Below, one piece after another: positions 1 to 7,067 of a stretch of 21,128 bases of DNA. Location: the NCBI GenBank assembly GCA_026552835.1, contig JAPMTY010000012.1, positions 1 to 21,128 of the forward strand, read 5' to 3'. The stretch's first letter is position 1. The number at the start of each line of letters is the position of its first letter. This stretch comes from Candidatus Methanoperedens sp. GTDB lineage: Archaea; Halobacteriota; Methanosarcinia; Methanosarcinales; Methanoperedenaceae. The position numbers and the translations under genes are program-made. The notes beneath the pieces were generated by a model that worked only from the letters and a program-made list of their open reading frames with translations, was not told where the DNA came from and did not search any database.

Positions 1-1
1 A

Positions 2-1123
2 TTGTATAATAGCTCATATTGTCTGGGCTGCCATGGTCTGAATGTATCAAATGGAACCACGAATTATACCGGAGCTGTGACGACATATAAAGAAGAACAC
101 AATAATACGGTTAATTGCACGGAATGCCATACAGGTCCAAACAAGAAAAACATCCATCCGATGACATATCTCCAGCCTAATGGCAGCTACGTTACTGCGA
201 ACCGGACGGCTGTAAATTGCACCGACTGCCACCAGCAAAATACATTGGATTCTAAGCTTTCAAAGACGCCGCCAAAAGTCTCCATCGTCCAGCACGACAA
301 TAATTCGTTGAATGGTTCTTTCTGGAACGGCACGCAGCAGGGGTATTGGACCAATACCAGCCAGGAGAGCATGTGCGATTATTGCCACGGCAACTCAAGG
401 CATAATTCGACAGGCCTTGGGAGACCTTCCAACTGGAGCGGAAGCAACATTATGAATTCATCTATTACCAGTAATGGCAACTGGTGTGCAGGATGTCATT
501 ATCAGGGTTATTCCAACAGCGGAAAGAACACCATTAACATGACTCAGGCCTTTACGGGCGTCAATCTTTCAGTGCCTCCTGAGATTACAAACTCCTCAAT
601 CTATTCGCCTTACAATGTGAGCGGCTATTATAACCACTCCCTGACACCTGATTATAACGATACCACATGCCAGGGCTGCCATGGTAAATCCATGTCAGGT
701 GATACTATAAATGAATTTGTGCATGGTATAACCACAGGAATATGTACCAGCTGCCATTTCTCGTTCGACTATATGAATAGGGTAGGAAAACCGGAACAAT
801 TTGTCAATTCAACAATGTACAACAATAGCCCGCACGGTTCATTGGCTTGCCAGGACTGCCATACCAAAGGGCACAATAATACCGGCGCAAGAAAAGCATG
901 CGAGGACTGCCATGCCTACCAGAGTGATCCAAAGAATGAGACAGACAGGCACAATATAACAAGTACGCCATATAATTATAACGGAATAAATGTTGTAAGT
1001 ATCACTGACTGCACGGTCTGTCATGATTCGGTATTATATAACAACGCGACAGCCAGTTATGGTTACAATAAGACTATAGACTGCAATTATTGCCATACAT
1101 ATCCGGACAAGACATATTCATGA
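2..1123 (+). CDS. multiheme c-type cytochrome, 5'-partial
   Basis: The 373 visible codons are open to the window edge, so the true start and any signal peptide lie upstream. Eleven canonical CxxCH heme-binding motifs are visible (CLGCH, CTECH, CTDCH, CDYCH, CAGCH, CQGCH, CTSCH, CQDCH, CEDCH, CTVCH, CNYCH), with further His residues between them that could be distal ligands. About 28 N-x-S/T sequons occur, typical of glycosylated proteins outside the archaeal membrane. No C-terminal membrane anchor is seen; the protein ends 7 residues after the last heme motif. The stop is followed within 7 bases by the next cytochrome gene, so the two are probably cotranscribed. The likely role is extracellular or envelope electron transfer, as proposed for Methanoperedens-type cytochromes. 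The family beyond 'multiheme cytochrome' cannot be named. Confidence 0.93.
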   Translation: MYNSSYCLGCHGLNVSNGTTNYTGAVTTYKEEHNNTVNCTECHTGPNKKNIHPMTYLQPNGSYVTANRTAVNCTDCHQQNTLDSKLSKTPPKVSIVQHDNNSLNGSFWNGTQQGYWTNTSQESMCDYCHGNSRHNSTGLGRPSNWSGSNIMNSSITSNGNWCAGCHYQGYSNSGKNTINMTQAFTGVNLSVPPEITNSSIYSPYNVSGYYNHSLTPDYNDTTCQGCHGKSMSGDTINEFVHGITTGICTSCHFSFDYMNRVGKPEQFVNSTMYNNSPHGSLACQDCHTKGHNNTGARKACEDCHAYQSDPKNETDRHNITSTPYNYNGINVVSITDCTVCHDSVLYNNATASYGYNKTIDCNYCHTYPDKTYS

Positions 1124-1130
1124 GGTAAAA

Positions 1131-1571
1131 ATGAAGAAAATATTGCTATTGTTTGCGATTTTCGGGATACTATTAGCCGCCTCCATGTTTACAACGTATG
1201 CGATATTCTCAGGAAGCCATACAGTCTATAAAAACACAACACCAGCAACAGCGGCTGATTTCTGCATCAAATGCCATCCGACAAAGGTATCAATCGTGAG
1301 CGCGAGCGCCCACGCCAATGCAGGATGTATATGCCACGGTTATAATCCTAACAGTACTGAAATATACAATATCAATGCAGCGCATAACCTTACGAAGAAT
1401 ATCTACTGCACCAACTGCCATTCCAATTACGATGATGCAGGCAATATCACCATCCATGATGATGGAACCAATACCGTCAGCGGATTGAACCAGTCTGCCC
1501 ATTACATAACCGGCGACACTGCAACCCTGTACAGGCATGCGAAACAATTCTTTGCAAACAGTTCGGGGTGA
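1131..1571 (+). CDS. small secreted c-type cytochrome with a CxCH motif
   Basis: This 146-residue protein starts at an ATG preceded by GAGGT with 6 bases between. Residues 1-27 form a signal peptide or N-terminal anchor (MKK, then a hydrophobic run). Two canonical heme motifs are present, CIKCH (about 45-49) and CTNCH (about 93-97). Between them is Cys-Ile-Cys-His, a CxCH sequence with one residue between the cysteines instead of two. Several N-x-S/T sequons suggest an extracytoplasmic location. The N-terminus (FSGSHTVY) resembles that of the next gene (FAGQHSFYD), so the two are probably paralogues. The next gene starts 4 bases after the stop, which indicates an operon. It is short for this group and ends without an anchor, so it may be a small carrier or a reduced copy of a longer cytochrome. 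Confidence 0.88.
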   Translation: MKKILLLFAIFGILLAASMFTTYAIFSGSHTVYKNTTPATAADFCIKCHPTKVSIVSASAHANAGCICHGYNPNSTEIYNINAAHNLTKNIYCTNCHSNYDDAGNITIHDDGTNTVSGLNQSAHYITGDTATLYRHAKQFFANSSG

Positions 1572-1575
1572 TGAA

Positions 1576-2367
1576 ATGAATAAGAAAATCATTTTATATT
1601 TTGCCTTGATGATACTCGGTTTATACGTGATGCCAAATACGGTTTCGCTTTTTGCAGGGCAGCACTCTTTCTACGACTTGGCGGGTATTTCATGTGAAAA
1701 ATGCCATTCCGATGTATTATCGCAGATTCAAACCAGCGGTTATGTTTATGAAAAACACAAAGCTGCGGCGGAAAATTCTAATTATACCACATATCTTTCA
1801 CTCGGAGGGATAGCATATAACGGCTCGATAACCGCGTATGATGGTTCTCTATGGACGTGGGATGGAACCGTCTGGCATAATCAGAGCAATTATTCTGAAA
1901 CCACCAATGTCAACCTTGACGTGAACAGGAACGGGCAAATAGACGGGGTGGAAATATGCATGTTTTGCCATAATGCTACCCTTTTCGGTGCAGGCGCAAC
2001 CACGCATACTGGGGCAACAGTGGTATCATGCGATGATGACAGGTGTCACGGCAATAGGATTTATTCCGATAACAGCCCATTGATTCTCGGGAGTTTCCCC
2101 AACATTACGGCAGCCGGCTACAATTTGAGCCTGCCAAACGCACACCAGCCATTTTACCTGCAGGCAAGCAATCTCTCTTCAAGTTATGGAATAAGCGAAA
2201 CATTCGGGCGACCGGGCAATGCAAACGGCTCAAGCGGTTTCATTTCAAGAGGATACTGGACATGCGAAGGATGCCACACGGATACCACTGTAAATATTAC
2301 CATTCTTCCCCCGCCGCCGTATAATCATTCGGTTAGCAGTCCTGAAAAGAAAAGATACCTGCCATAG
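1576..2367 (+). CDS. secreted c-type cytochrome with CX4CH motif and EF-hand-like loop
   Basis: The ATG at 1576 is chosen over an upstream TTG at 1537 because it lies just after the previous stop, follows a GGGGTGATG ribosome-binding stretch and opens directly on a signal peptide (MNKK, then a hydrophobic run). The protein has 263 residues. Canonical heme motifs are CEKCH, CMFCH and CEGCH, and CDDDRCH fits the rarer CX4CH class. Just before CMFCH lies DVNRNGQIDGVE, which matches a 12-residue EF-hand or dockerin-type calcium loop (acidic or amide residues at 1, 3, 5, Gly at 6, Ile at 8, Glu at 12). N-x-S/T sequons are common. The C-terminus is proline-rich (PPPPY), then ends in a basic stretch without an anchor. 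It is the last gene of the cytochrome cluster and is convergent with dph2. Confidence 0.88.
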   Translation: MNKKIILYFALMILGLYVMPNTVSLFAGQHSFYDLAGISCEKCHSDVLSQIQTSGYVYEKHKAAAENSNYTTYLSLGGIAYNGSITAYDGSLWTWDGTVWHNQSNYSETTNVNLDVNRNGQIDGVEICMFCHNATLFGAGATTHTGATVVSCDDDRCHGNRIYSDNSPLILGSFPNITAAGYNLSLPNAHQPFYLQASNLSSSYGISETFGRPGNANGSSGFISRGYWTCEGCHTDTTVNITILPPPPYNHSVSSPEKKRYLP

Positions 2368-2413
2368 TTGCCCATATAAATTTGATAGTGAAATTTGAAT
2401 AGTAAAATAACTA

Positions 2414-3391
2414 CTATGTTTCTTCCATTATCTCGTCCATTTCAAGGGTTTCCCATTTTCTTTCCCCGACCACAATCTCAAACTCCGCAGGCGTCAATAC
2501 TGGCACATGAAATCGTTCCGAATCGTCAATCGTGATTCTCGGGCATGCCGTATTCACATAAGCATCTGCTTTGAATCCGAGCAATTGTTCGGGAGTTACA
2601 AGGTCCATCATGATAATTTGCGCCGAGATACCGCGCTTATTTGCGATTTCAAGAAGCCGTCTTGCAAGCGTCATCCTGTTCTGGCCGCTTTTTGTTGAAA
2701 CGATTATCCCGAAGACTTTTGCATCCATAGCCTTTGCGATATACCCGCTTCGCTTGCGGAGGAACTTTTCAGGAGAGACCTCTTGTGCCAGGTTCAAATA
2801 CGGGTCTGCCGCTATCACTCTTTTTCCCGTTGCAATCGCAACCCCGAGTGGATGGAAAAACCCGCTGCCAATGTAAAGGTACTCCTCGCAATCAATGCGC
2901 GCAGTCGTGAAATTGCATCCCAGGACCTGCCCCGGATAACTGACTCTCAAATCTCCTTTCCCGATAACCGGTTCCTTTCCATTATCCCTCAGGAATTTTG
3001 AGACTTCATCCAGTTTATGAATATGCTGCACCGTGGTTACAAGACCGATTTTCTTTGTTTTTAACATGGGAAGTGCAATTTTAACGGCGGGCAGGACATC
3101 GATATTTGAACGCATTTCAATAAAAACCACGTTATCGTGTTTGCCCATTTTTGAATGCCCGAAGTGGAAAAGCAAATCAACGTTTCCTGCAAGGATAGTA
3201 TCGATATCACATGCCCCGAAGCAAGGGTTACCTGAAATAATTATATTTACCCCGGTTTTTTCTTCAATCTCCTTTGCTATTAAAATTCCCTGCCTTTTCA
3301 AACCTTCAGGGAACTGGAGGCCGATATTTTTGCATTTTTTGTCTTTTATGATTTTAAAAATGCGTTCCAGGTCAAAATCAAATTGCTCCAT
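2414..3391 (-). CDS. dph2: 2-(3-amino-3-carboxypropyl)histidine synthase (diphthamide synthesis)
   Basis: This 325-residue protein matches archaeal Dph2, the unusual radical enzyme that transfers the aminocarboxypropyl group of SAM to the target histidine of elongation factor 2. Three cysteines ligate the [4Fe-4S] cluster in the family. They are visible here at C57 (NPCFGACD), C159 (VLGCN) and C283 (NTACPR), close to the 59/163/287 positions I recall for the Pyrococcus enzyme. Length is normal. The start codon shares one base with the stop of the upstream methyltransferase gene (TAATG), so translation is probably coupled. Both are translation-related modification enzymes, which fits an operon. 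No sign of damage is seen. Confidence 0.95.
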   Translation of the reverse strand: MEQFDFDLERIFKIIKDKKCKNIGLQFPEGLKRQGILIAKEIEEKTGVNIIISGNPCFGACDIDTILAGNVDLLFHFGHSKMGKHDNVVFIEMRSNIDVLPAVKIALPMLKTKKIGLVTTVQHIHKLDEVSKFLRDNGKEPVIGKGDLRVSYPGQVLGCNFTTARIDCEEYLYIGSGFFHPLGVAIATGKRVIAADPYLNLAQEVSPEKFLRKRSGYIAKAMDAKVFGIIVSTKSGQNRMTLARRLLEIANKRGISAQIIMMDLVTPEQLLGFKADAYVNTACPRITIDDSERFHVPVLTPAEFEIVVGERKWETLEMDEIMEET

Positions 3392-4047
3392 TATAATTTC
3401 CTTGCAATGACATATGCTTCTTTTTTCTCCGGTTCAAGCACTCCGGTAATTTCCAATCCCAGGGAAGTGAGCTTCCTGAGTATCGGTTCCCTGTCCGTGT
3501 CTTTTGGCAATTTAATTACCTGTAAGAGCTTTCCGCCGCTTTTTAAAGCAGAAAGCACATTCTCAAGAGCTTTTATAGAAGATAAAGGGCTTGCGGTGAT
3601 ATCCAGAAGTAAAACATCAAATTCATCAAATTTCTCTTTTCCAACAGGTATTGTAAATACATCGCCGAATTCCACGGTTATATTTGGGCGTTCATGCGCG
3701 AGTTTTGAAAGTGTAGAACGGAACTCATGGCTGAACTCGATGCCATGAACACTTGAAGCGATCTCCGAAGCGAACATGAGAAAACCTCCGGCGCTTGAGC
3801 CAATGTCGAGTACCGTATCTCCGTCCTTAATAATATTGGTCTTCTCCTGTATCTCTTTTAATTTCCAGTAGCCTGCGGGCTTGTCAAGCCCCTCCGTTAC
3901 TTCAATGTTATCGGAATATGCAGCATCAAACGATGGCTTGGTGATAATCTTACCATTGACCTTCACATGCCCCTCAACGACAGCGCGTTTTGCACGCCCG
4001 CGGGAACCAAGATTGCCAATCTCAACAAGATAAGAGTCAAGCCTCAT
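3391..4047 (-). CDS. TlyA/FtsJ-type S4-domain 2'-O-methyltransferase
   Basis: The first 50 or so of 218 residues form an S4 RNA-binding domain ([11 protein letters not shown], then [19 protein letters not shown]). The rest is an FtsJ/RrmJ-like Rossmann methyltransferase. The SAM-binding motif is [11 protein letters not shown], and the K-D-K-E catalytic tetrad can be traced through [20 protein letters not shown] and KKEAY. Bacterial TlyA methylates rRNA ribose; the archaeal target is not certain. A good ribosome-binding site (AGGTGAT) lies 3 bases before the ATG. The gene is divergent from tRNA-Ser and is followed with one-base overlap by dph2. It could also be listed as a 'hemolysin A family' protein, but RNA methylation is far likelier than haemolysis. 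Confidence 0.88.
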   Translation of the reverse strand: MRLDSYLVEIGNLGSRGRAKRAVVEGHVKVNGKIITKPSFDAAYSDNIEVTEGLDKPAGYWKLKEIQEKTNIIKDGDTVLDIGSSAGGFLMFASEIASSVHGIEFSHEFRSTLSKLAHERPNITVEFGDVFTIPVGKEKFDEFDVLLLDITASPLSSIKALENVLSALKSGGKLLQVIKLPKDTDREPILRKLTSLGLEITGVLEPEKKEAYVIARKL

Positions 4048-4084
4048 GAATCACCTGATGGAGTATTACAAAGGTTAATAGCCT

Positions 4085-4100
4085 ACAAACTATATTAAAA
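4085..4100 (+). promoter_or_regulatory. TATA box for tRNA-Ser
   Basis: The TATATTAAAA stretch (about 4091-4100) ends 9 bases before the first base of the mature tRNA, which fits an archaeal promoter with a short 5' leader. The TlyA-type gene runs the other way from the same short gap. Confidence 0.5.
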
Positions 4101-4109
4101 AGACACTAT

Positions 4110-4195
4110 GCCGAGGTGGCAGAGCGGACTAACGCGGCAGGCTCGAGACCTGTTTTACCTTCTGGTAAGCTAGGGTTCAAATCCCTACCTCGGCG
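4110..4195 (+). tRNA. tRNA-Ser (anticodon CGA)
   Basis: The acceptor stem GCCGAGG (4110-4116) pairs with CCTCGGC (4188-4194), followed by discriminator G. The anticodon stem GCAGG/CCTGT encloses the loop CTCGAGA, giving anticodon CGA for UCG codons. A long variable arm (TACC-TTCT-GGTA) marks a type II tRNA, as expected for serine. The T arm is TAGGG-TTCAAAT-CCCTA. No CCA is encoded and no intron is seen. The length is 86 bases. Confidence 0.97.
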
Positions 4196-4212
4196 TAAAT
4201 TTACTGGTATGC

Positions 4213-4219
4213 TTTTTTT
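4213..4219 (+). terminator. T-run downstream of tRNA-Ser
   Basis: Seven T residues start 18 bases after the tRNA. Oligo-T tracts are the usual archaeal termination signal. Confidence 0.45.
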
Positions 4220-4258
4220 AGATAGTGGCTCTATATAGTGATTCAGAGGTATCCATAT

Positions 4259-4411
4259 ATGGGCAAATCCACTCTTGCAGATATTATTGCAGTCTGTAAG
4301 CAGTCGGAGAGGTTATATATCGTGGGCATTCCAGCTGAAAAGAGCAATCGAACCCCTGATATACAAACAATTCATCTCTGCATTATTCGCCCTGAAATAA
4401 TTCATTCGTAA
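4259..4411 (+). CDS. possible 50-residue small protein
   Basis: An ATG at 4259 opens a 50-codon frame ending in TAA. A good ribosome-binding sequence, AGAGGT, ends 8 bases before it, and a TATA-like CTATATAG lies about 25 bases upstream of the ATG. The protein begins MGKSTLADIIAVCKQSE and carries two cysteines. No family, signal peptide or membrane segment is recognised. It fills most of the gap between tRNA-Ser and the small-RNA-like element. The GKST at the N-terminus resembles part of a P-loop, but the protein is too short to be a P-loop NTPase. It could be a chance frame. Confidence 0.3.
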   Translation: MGKSTLADIIAVCKQSERLYIVGIPAEKSNRTPDIQTIHLCIIRPEIIHS

Positions 4412-4413
4412 CC

Positions 4414-4422
4414 TTTAAATAT
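4414..4422 (+). promoter_or_regulatory. TATA box of small-RNA-like element 1
   Basis: TTTAAATAT lies about 29 bases before the closing stem of the element at 4443. An equivalent TATA box (TATAAATA) sits at the matching place in the second copy of the element. Confidence 0.5.
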
Positions 4423-4442
4423 TATGTTCGCCTATATACGAA

Positions 4443-4495
4443 TAGTGGGCAGAACCTTTTTACCATACCACCATCAACCCCCTCCCTGCCCACTA
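4443..4495 (+). ncRNA. candidate structured small RNA, copy 1
   Basis: TAGTGGGCAG at 4443-4452 is perfectly complementary to CTGCCCACTA at 4486-4495. This gives a 10-bp closing stem around a 33-base, pyrimidine-rich, G-free loop that contains CATACCACCA (4464-4473) and CCCCCTCC. A diverged copy on the minus strand at 9887-9948 keeps the stem core GTGGGCAG/CTGCCCAC, the loop core and the promoter-like upstream sequence. Conservation of stem, loop and promoter suggests an RNA gene rather than a protein or plain repeat. The CCTCC in the loop could pair with ribosome-binding sites, but that is speculation. The strand follows from the TATA box upstream. It lies just past the 3' end of hdrB, which runs the other way. 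Confidence 0.5.
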
Positions 4496-4499
4496 AATT

Positions 4500-5396
4500 C
4501 TAATCATTTTTCTGAATCAGCGCTATTTTCTCTTCAAATTCTGCGCTCACAATCGCATTAAGGTGAAGTCCTACTTCTTCGGGCGTATATCCCAGCGCAA
4601 GCCCGAGGAACTGGCTGTAATGAACAACGGGGAGGTCATATTTCCTGCCGGTTTTTGCGAGTTCAACCTGCCCGCCGTCGTACTGCAAATGGCAAAAAGG
4701 GCAGGCATTCACGATGCAGTCAACGCCGGCTTTTTTCATCCGCTCAAGTTTGTATTCCGTCATCTTTAACGAAGTCTCAAGCATTGCAGACCGCACACCG
4801 CCCCCGGCGCCGCAACAGCTCGTTTTGCCCTCGTACGGCACGCTTGTCGCGCCCGTTGCCTCCACAAGCTCATCAAAAAACACGGGGCATTCGGCGCCCC
4901 CGAGCTTCCTGTCCTTTGTAGGCTTAATGAGATGACATCCGTAATGGACAGCCACCCTGAGCGGAAGTGGTTTCTCTATTGAATTACCAAGTTTCAGAGG
5001 ACCGATATCCCTGTAAAGGAATTCTATTATGTGCCTCACTTCAATCGTTCCCATGAATTCCTTATTTATTTTTTTCAGGTGGGCGTTCACCTCGTTCCTG
5101 AGACTTGCATCGTTTTTCAGGATATTGTTTGCATCCAGAAGCGAACTGAAGCACCCGTTACAGATTGTCAGCAAATCCGTGTTCTTCTCCTCTGCGAGAA
5201 CAAGGTTCCTTGATGCAAGAGTGAGCCATGTTATTTTATCAAATGAGCGAAACACACCCGGCGCGGGGCAGCATGAAGCTTCTTTCAGTTCGCTCCATTT
5301 TACCTCAAGCTTATCAAGAACAAGCTTTGTCGCCTTTTCAATGCCCGGATACCGATTCGGGATAAGGCATCCCAGAAAAAGAGATAATTCCTTCAT
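4500..5396 (-). CDS. hdrB: CoB-CoM heterodisulfide reductase subunit B (HdrB)
   Basis: This 298-residue protein has the two CCG (cysteine-rich) domains of HdrB, which hold the non-cubane [4Fe-4S] clusters that cleave the CoM-S-S-CoB heterodisulfide. The first set is C10, C42-C43, C79 and C82. The second is C154, C194-C195, C232 and C235. Both sets are complete, so the enzyme looks functional. The ATG overlaps the stop of hdrC by four bases (ATGA). No hdrA lies nearby, so its flavin partner must be encoded elsewhere. In this organism type it should work in the final heterodisulfide step of methane metabolism, or on a related disulfide. Paralogous HdrB-like subunits are common, so the exact partner complex is open. 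Confidence 0.92.
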   Translation of the reverse strand: MKELSLFLGCLIPNRYPGIEKATKLVLDKLEVKWSELKEASCCPAPGVFRSFDKITWLTLASRNLVLAEEKNTDLLTICNGCFSSLLDANNILKNDASLRNEVNAHLKKINKEFMGTIEVRHIIEFLYRDIGPLKLGNSIEKPLPLRVAVHYGCHLIKPTKDRKLGGAECPVFFDELVEATGATSVPYEGKTSCCGAGGGVRSAMLETSLKMTEYKLERMKKAGVDCIVNACPFCHLQYDGGQVELAKTGRKYDLPVVHYSQFLGLALGYTPEEVGLHLNAIVSAEFEEKIALIQKND

Positions 5397-5836
5397 TCTT
5401 TTATCAGCTCATCGAACCCTGTTGATTTGAGAAGGGTTTTTACATCATTGAGCGCTTTTTTGTATTTGTGGACAGTTTCCGGAGGTGCAAGCCCGATCTG
5501 TTCCCTGATTGAAAGGTGCATGTCATCGATCGGGATGGCATGTCCTGTTTCGATAAGATACCTGCATACAATCCTGTGCGCGGGGAGCACTTTTCCCTTT
5601 TTCACGGCAATGCTACGGAGTTTTAGTATCTCGTCGGTTATTTTAATTCCCCGTGGGCATCTTTCCTGGCAGTTGTAGCATGTAGTGCACATCCAGAGTT
5701 CAAGTTCGTCTGAGATGTCTTTCTGTCTGGAATCTTTGATAATTCTCCTGACATTGAGGCTTGTGTACCTGCCAGAGGGGCAGCTTCCCGTACATGTGCC
5801 GCACTGGAAACAGGTGAGTATCTCGGAGCTTTTCAT
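5393..5836 (-). CDS. hdrC: CoB-CoM heterodisulfide reductase subunit C (HdrC)
   Basis: The protein is a two-[4Fe-4S] ferredoxin-like subunit that passes electrons between HdrA and HdrB. Cluster motifs are C9xxC12xxC15xxxC19P and C50xxC53xxC56xxxC60P, with C-terminal helices after them. The frame is open further upstream to 5935. The ATG at 5836 is preferred because it gives the usual short N-terminus before the first cluster, and because a TATA-like TTAAATA begins 30 bases before it, fitting a leaderless transcript. That start yields 147 residues. The stop overlaps the hdrB start (ATGA), so the two are translated together. No hydrophobic anchor is present, which fits soluble HdrABC rather than membrane HdrDE. 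Confidence 0.9.
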   Translation of the reverse strand: MKSSEILTCFQCGTCTGSCPSGRYTSLNVRRIIKDSRQKDISDELELWMCTTCYNCQERCPRGIKITDEILKLRSIAVKKGKVLPAHRIVCRYLIETGHAIPIDDMHLSIREQIGLAPPETVHKYKKALNDVKTLLKSTGFDELIKE

Positions 5837-5855
5837 TGAAGGAATTATGTGGATG

Positions 5856-5867
5856 CTTGTATTTAAG
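5856..5867 (-). promoter_or_regulatory. TATA box of hdrCB
   Basis: On the minus strand CCTTAAATAC precedes the chosen hdrC ATG by about 30 bases, the spacing of a leaderless archaeal promoter. Confidence 0.45.
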
Positions 5868-6075
5868 GGTTTAAGGGATTTTTGGCTTTTAACATAAAGA
5901 TATGCACACCACAAAAATAGCCGTCTCAGTGGCATAGCAGGCGAATTGAACTTGTATTCAAATAATAGCTATGCATTTTCTTATAGATACCGCAATATTT
6001 AATAACAATAGAGTTTATTTATTCAATAGGGAAAAACGGGTTTTATAGTAATTGATAGAAGGGATGTGATAATCA

Positions 6076-6270
6076 ATGTTAGAAAACCCAGAGGAGAGAG
6101 TGAAACTGTTAAAGGCGGGTGTTACAGGGAAAACAATTGAACTGATTTACATAGCGGAAAATAATTTCAAAATCGTGCGTTCTCCTATTTTTCTTAAGAT
6201 TGTTAAAATTGATACTAAAGAAATCGCAAATGTTCCAATAAGCCAGATGGCTGCAGTTGAAATGTGTTAG
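6076..6270 (+). CDS. small archaeal protein of unknown function
   Basis: The 64-residue protein begins MLENPEERVKLLKAGVTGKTIE and is followed by a short beta-rich stretch. It resembles small uncharacterised proteins that I recall from Methanosarcinales, but this is memory and not a search. There is no signal peptide, membrane span or metal motif; the only Cys is the last residue. The start has a near-complete archaeal ribosome-binding site, GGATGTGAT, 5 bases before the ATG. A TATA-like TTTATTTATT lies about 60 bases upstream. It runs divergently from hdrCB. The helical opening (residues 1-20) may be a small protein-binding module. No function can be given. Confidence 0.65.
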   Translation: MLENPEERVKLLKAGVTGKTIELIYIAENNFKIVRSPIFLKIVKIDTKEIANVPISQMAAVEMC

Positions 6271-6295
6271 TAGAATAAGGCGGGGATGTGTTATC

Positions 6296-6454
6296 ATGTC
6301 TGACTGTTGCGCATGTTCACTATCTTATGTTTGGGGTAGCAGTTTATTCAAAAAATCAGATATTTTCTTTCTGGTATCTGCCTGCATAGCCCTTACCTAC
6401 TTCTTTGTTCAATCTGAAAAACAAAAGCTGCAGAACGCGCGCATCTTTTTTTAA
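6296..6454 (+). CDS. doubtful small ORF with strong ribosome-binding site
   Basis: An ATG at 6296 opens 52 codons. The leader GGGGATGTGTTATC just before it resembles the GGGATGTGATAATC leader of the gene at 6076, which is the main reason to list it. The product starts MSDCCACSLSYVW, has a hydrophobic segment (FFLVSACIALTYFFV) and ends on a basic tail. The last 99 bases lie antisense to the 3' end of the dUTPase gene, so the second half may be only a shadow of that gene. No family is recognised. Confidence 0.22.
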   Translation: MSDCCACSLSYVWGSSLFKKSDIFFLVSACIALTYFFVQSEKQKLQNARIFF

Positions 6455-6868
6455 TTTAAAGCCATTCTCATTAAAAACAACGAGCAGGCTCTCGCTTCTG
6501 CCGCTGTATCCGGCATCCCATACAGCGGTTTCTACAGTCGCGCCGCAACGCAGCAGACTTGAGCGGGGTTTTGCGATGGCTGCAATATTTTTCGGTATGT
6601 TCACTATCTCGTTGAATACGATTTTGTAGCTGCCTTTGGGCAGGTGAATCCATCCTTCATCGTCAAAATCCATGGCTCTTGTTTGAGGGAGTTTTCTTTC
6701 GGAATTGTCAAAAGCGATCGAACCTGAGCCTTCGTGAATTTCCACAAGCTTCAGCGTCAATTCGATACCGTTGGGTTGCACCTGAACATTTGGGTCTATC
6801 ATCTGGTCAACAAGCGGTGGTTTTTGATTGACGAGGGTAATCAGTTCTTCATGGGCTAGTAAAGACAT
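6356..6868 (-). CDS. dUTPase/dCTP deaminase family protein
   Basis: This 170-residue protein has the jelly-roll fold signature of the trimeric Dcd/Dut family. The visible motifs are QPNGIELTL (about 31-39), AKPRSSLLRCG (99-109) and ETAVWDAGYSGR (113-124). The last resembles the uracil-pocket and catalytic Asp motif of dUTPases more than the Glu-based site of pure dCTP deaminases. dUTP hydrolysis to dUMP is therefore the likelier reaction, protecting DNA from uracil and feeding dTMP synthesis. A bifunctional DCD-DUT cannot be excluded. The C-terminal tail is present. There is no clear ribosome-binding site; a TATA-like TTATTTATTTT about 25-35 bases upstream suggests a leaderless message. Confidence 0.85.
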   Translation of the reverse strand: MSLLAHEELITLVNQKPPLVDQMIDPNVQVQPNGIELTLKLVEIHEGSGSIAFDNSERKLPQTRAMDFDDEGWIHLPKGSYKIVFNEIVNIPKNIAAIAKPRSSLLRCGATVETAVWDAGYSGRSESLLVVFNENGFKLKKDARVLQLLFFRLNKEVGKGYAGRYQKENI

Positions 6869-6959
6869 GAGAACTCAATTAGGAGATAAGAAAATAAATA
6901 TTGCTGCATCAAAAAATTCATAATTTTTAAAAATTCCGAACACTGGATATCCAATAAAT

Positions 6960-7022
6960 CCGTAACGCAATTTTATTAGAGAATTCCCGTTACGCAATTA
7001 AATAATAAACTTCACGTAACGG
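6960..7022. repeat. CCGTWACGG array A (3 sites)
   Basis: Sites lie at 6960-6968 (CCGTAACGC), 6987-6995 (CCGTTACGC) and 7014-7022 (ACGTAACGG), spaced exactly 27 bp. The spacers are AT-rich and unlike one another. The array sits directly upstream of the promoter of the membrane-protein gene at 7068. Confidence 0.75.
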
Positions 7023-7067
7023 AAAAAACTCATAGACTTTATTATTATGCATTTCCAATAATCCATT

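Noticed and set aside
2345..2400. Possible frameshift at the end of the third cytochrome (A-rich AAAAGAAAAGA)
   Set aside because: Removing one A would add only about ten residues with CHSC but no CxxCH, so there is no clear gain over the observed ending.
2368..2417. ATAGTA...TACTAT hairpin between the third cytochrome and dph2 as a terminator
   Set aside because: The stem is only 6 AT-rich pairs with no T-run, too weak to call.
4404..4413. CGTAAC next to the TATA box of small-RNA-like element 1, as a possible array site
   Set aside because: Only the core CGTAAC matches and no second site is nearby.
5837..5935. 33-residue N-terminal extension of HdrC
   Set aside because: The shorter start has a leaderless TATA box at the right distance and matches the usual HdrC N-terminus; the extension looks like translated promoter DNA.
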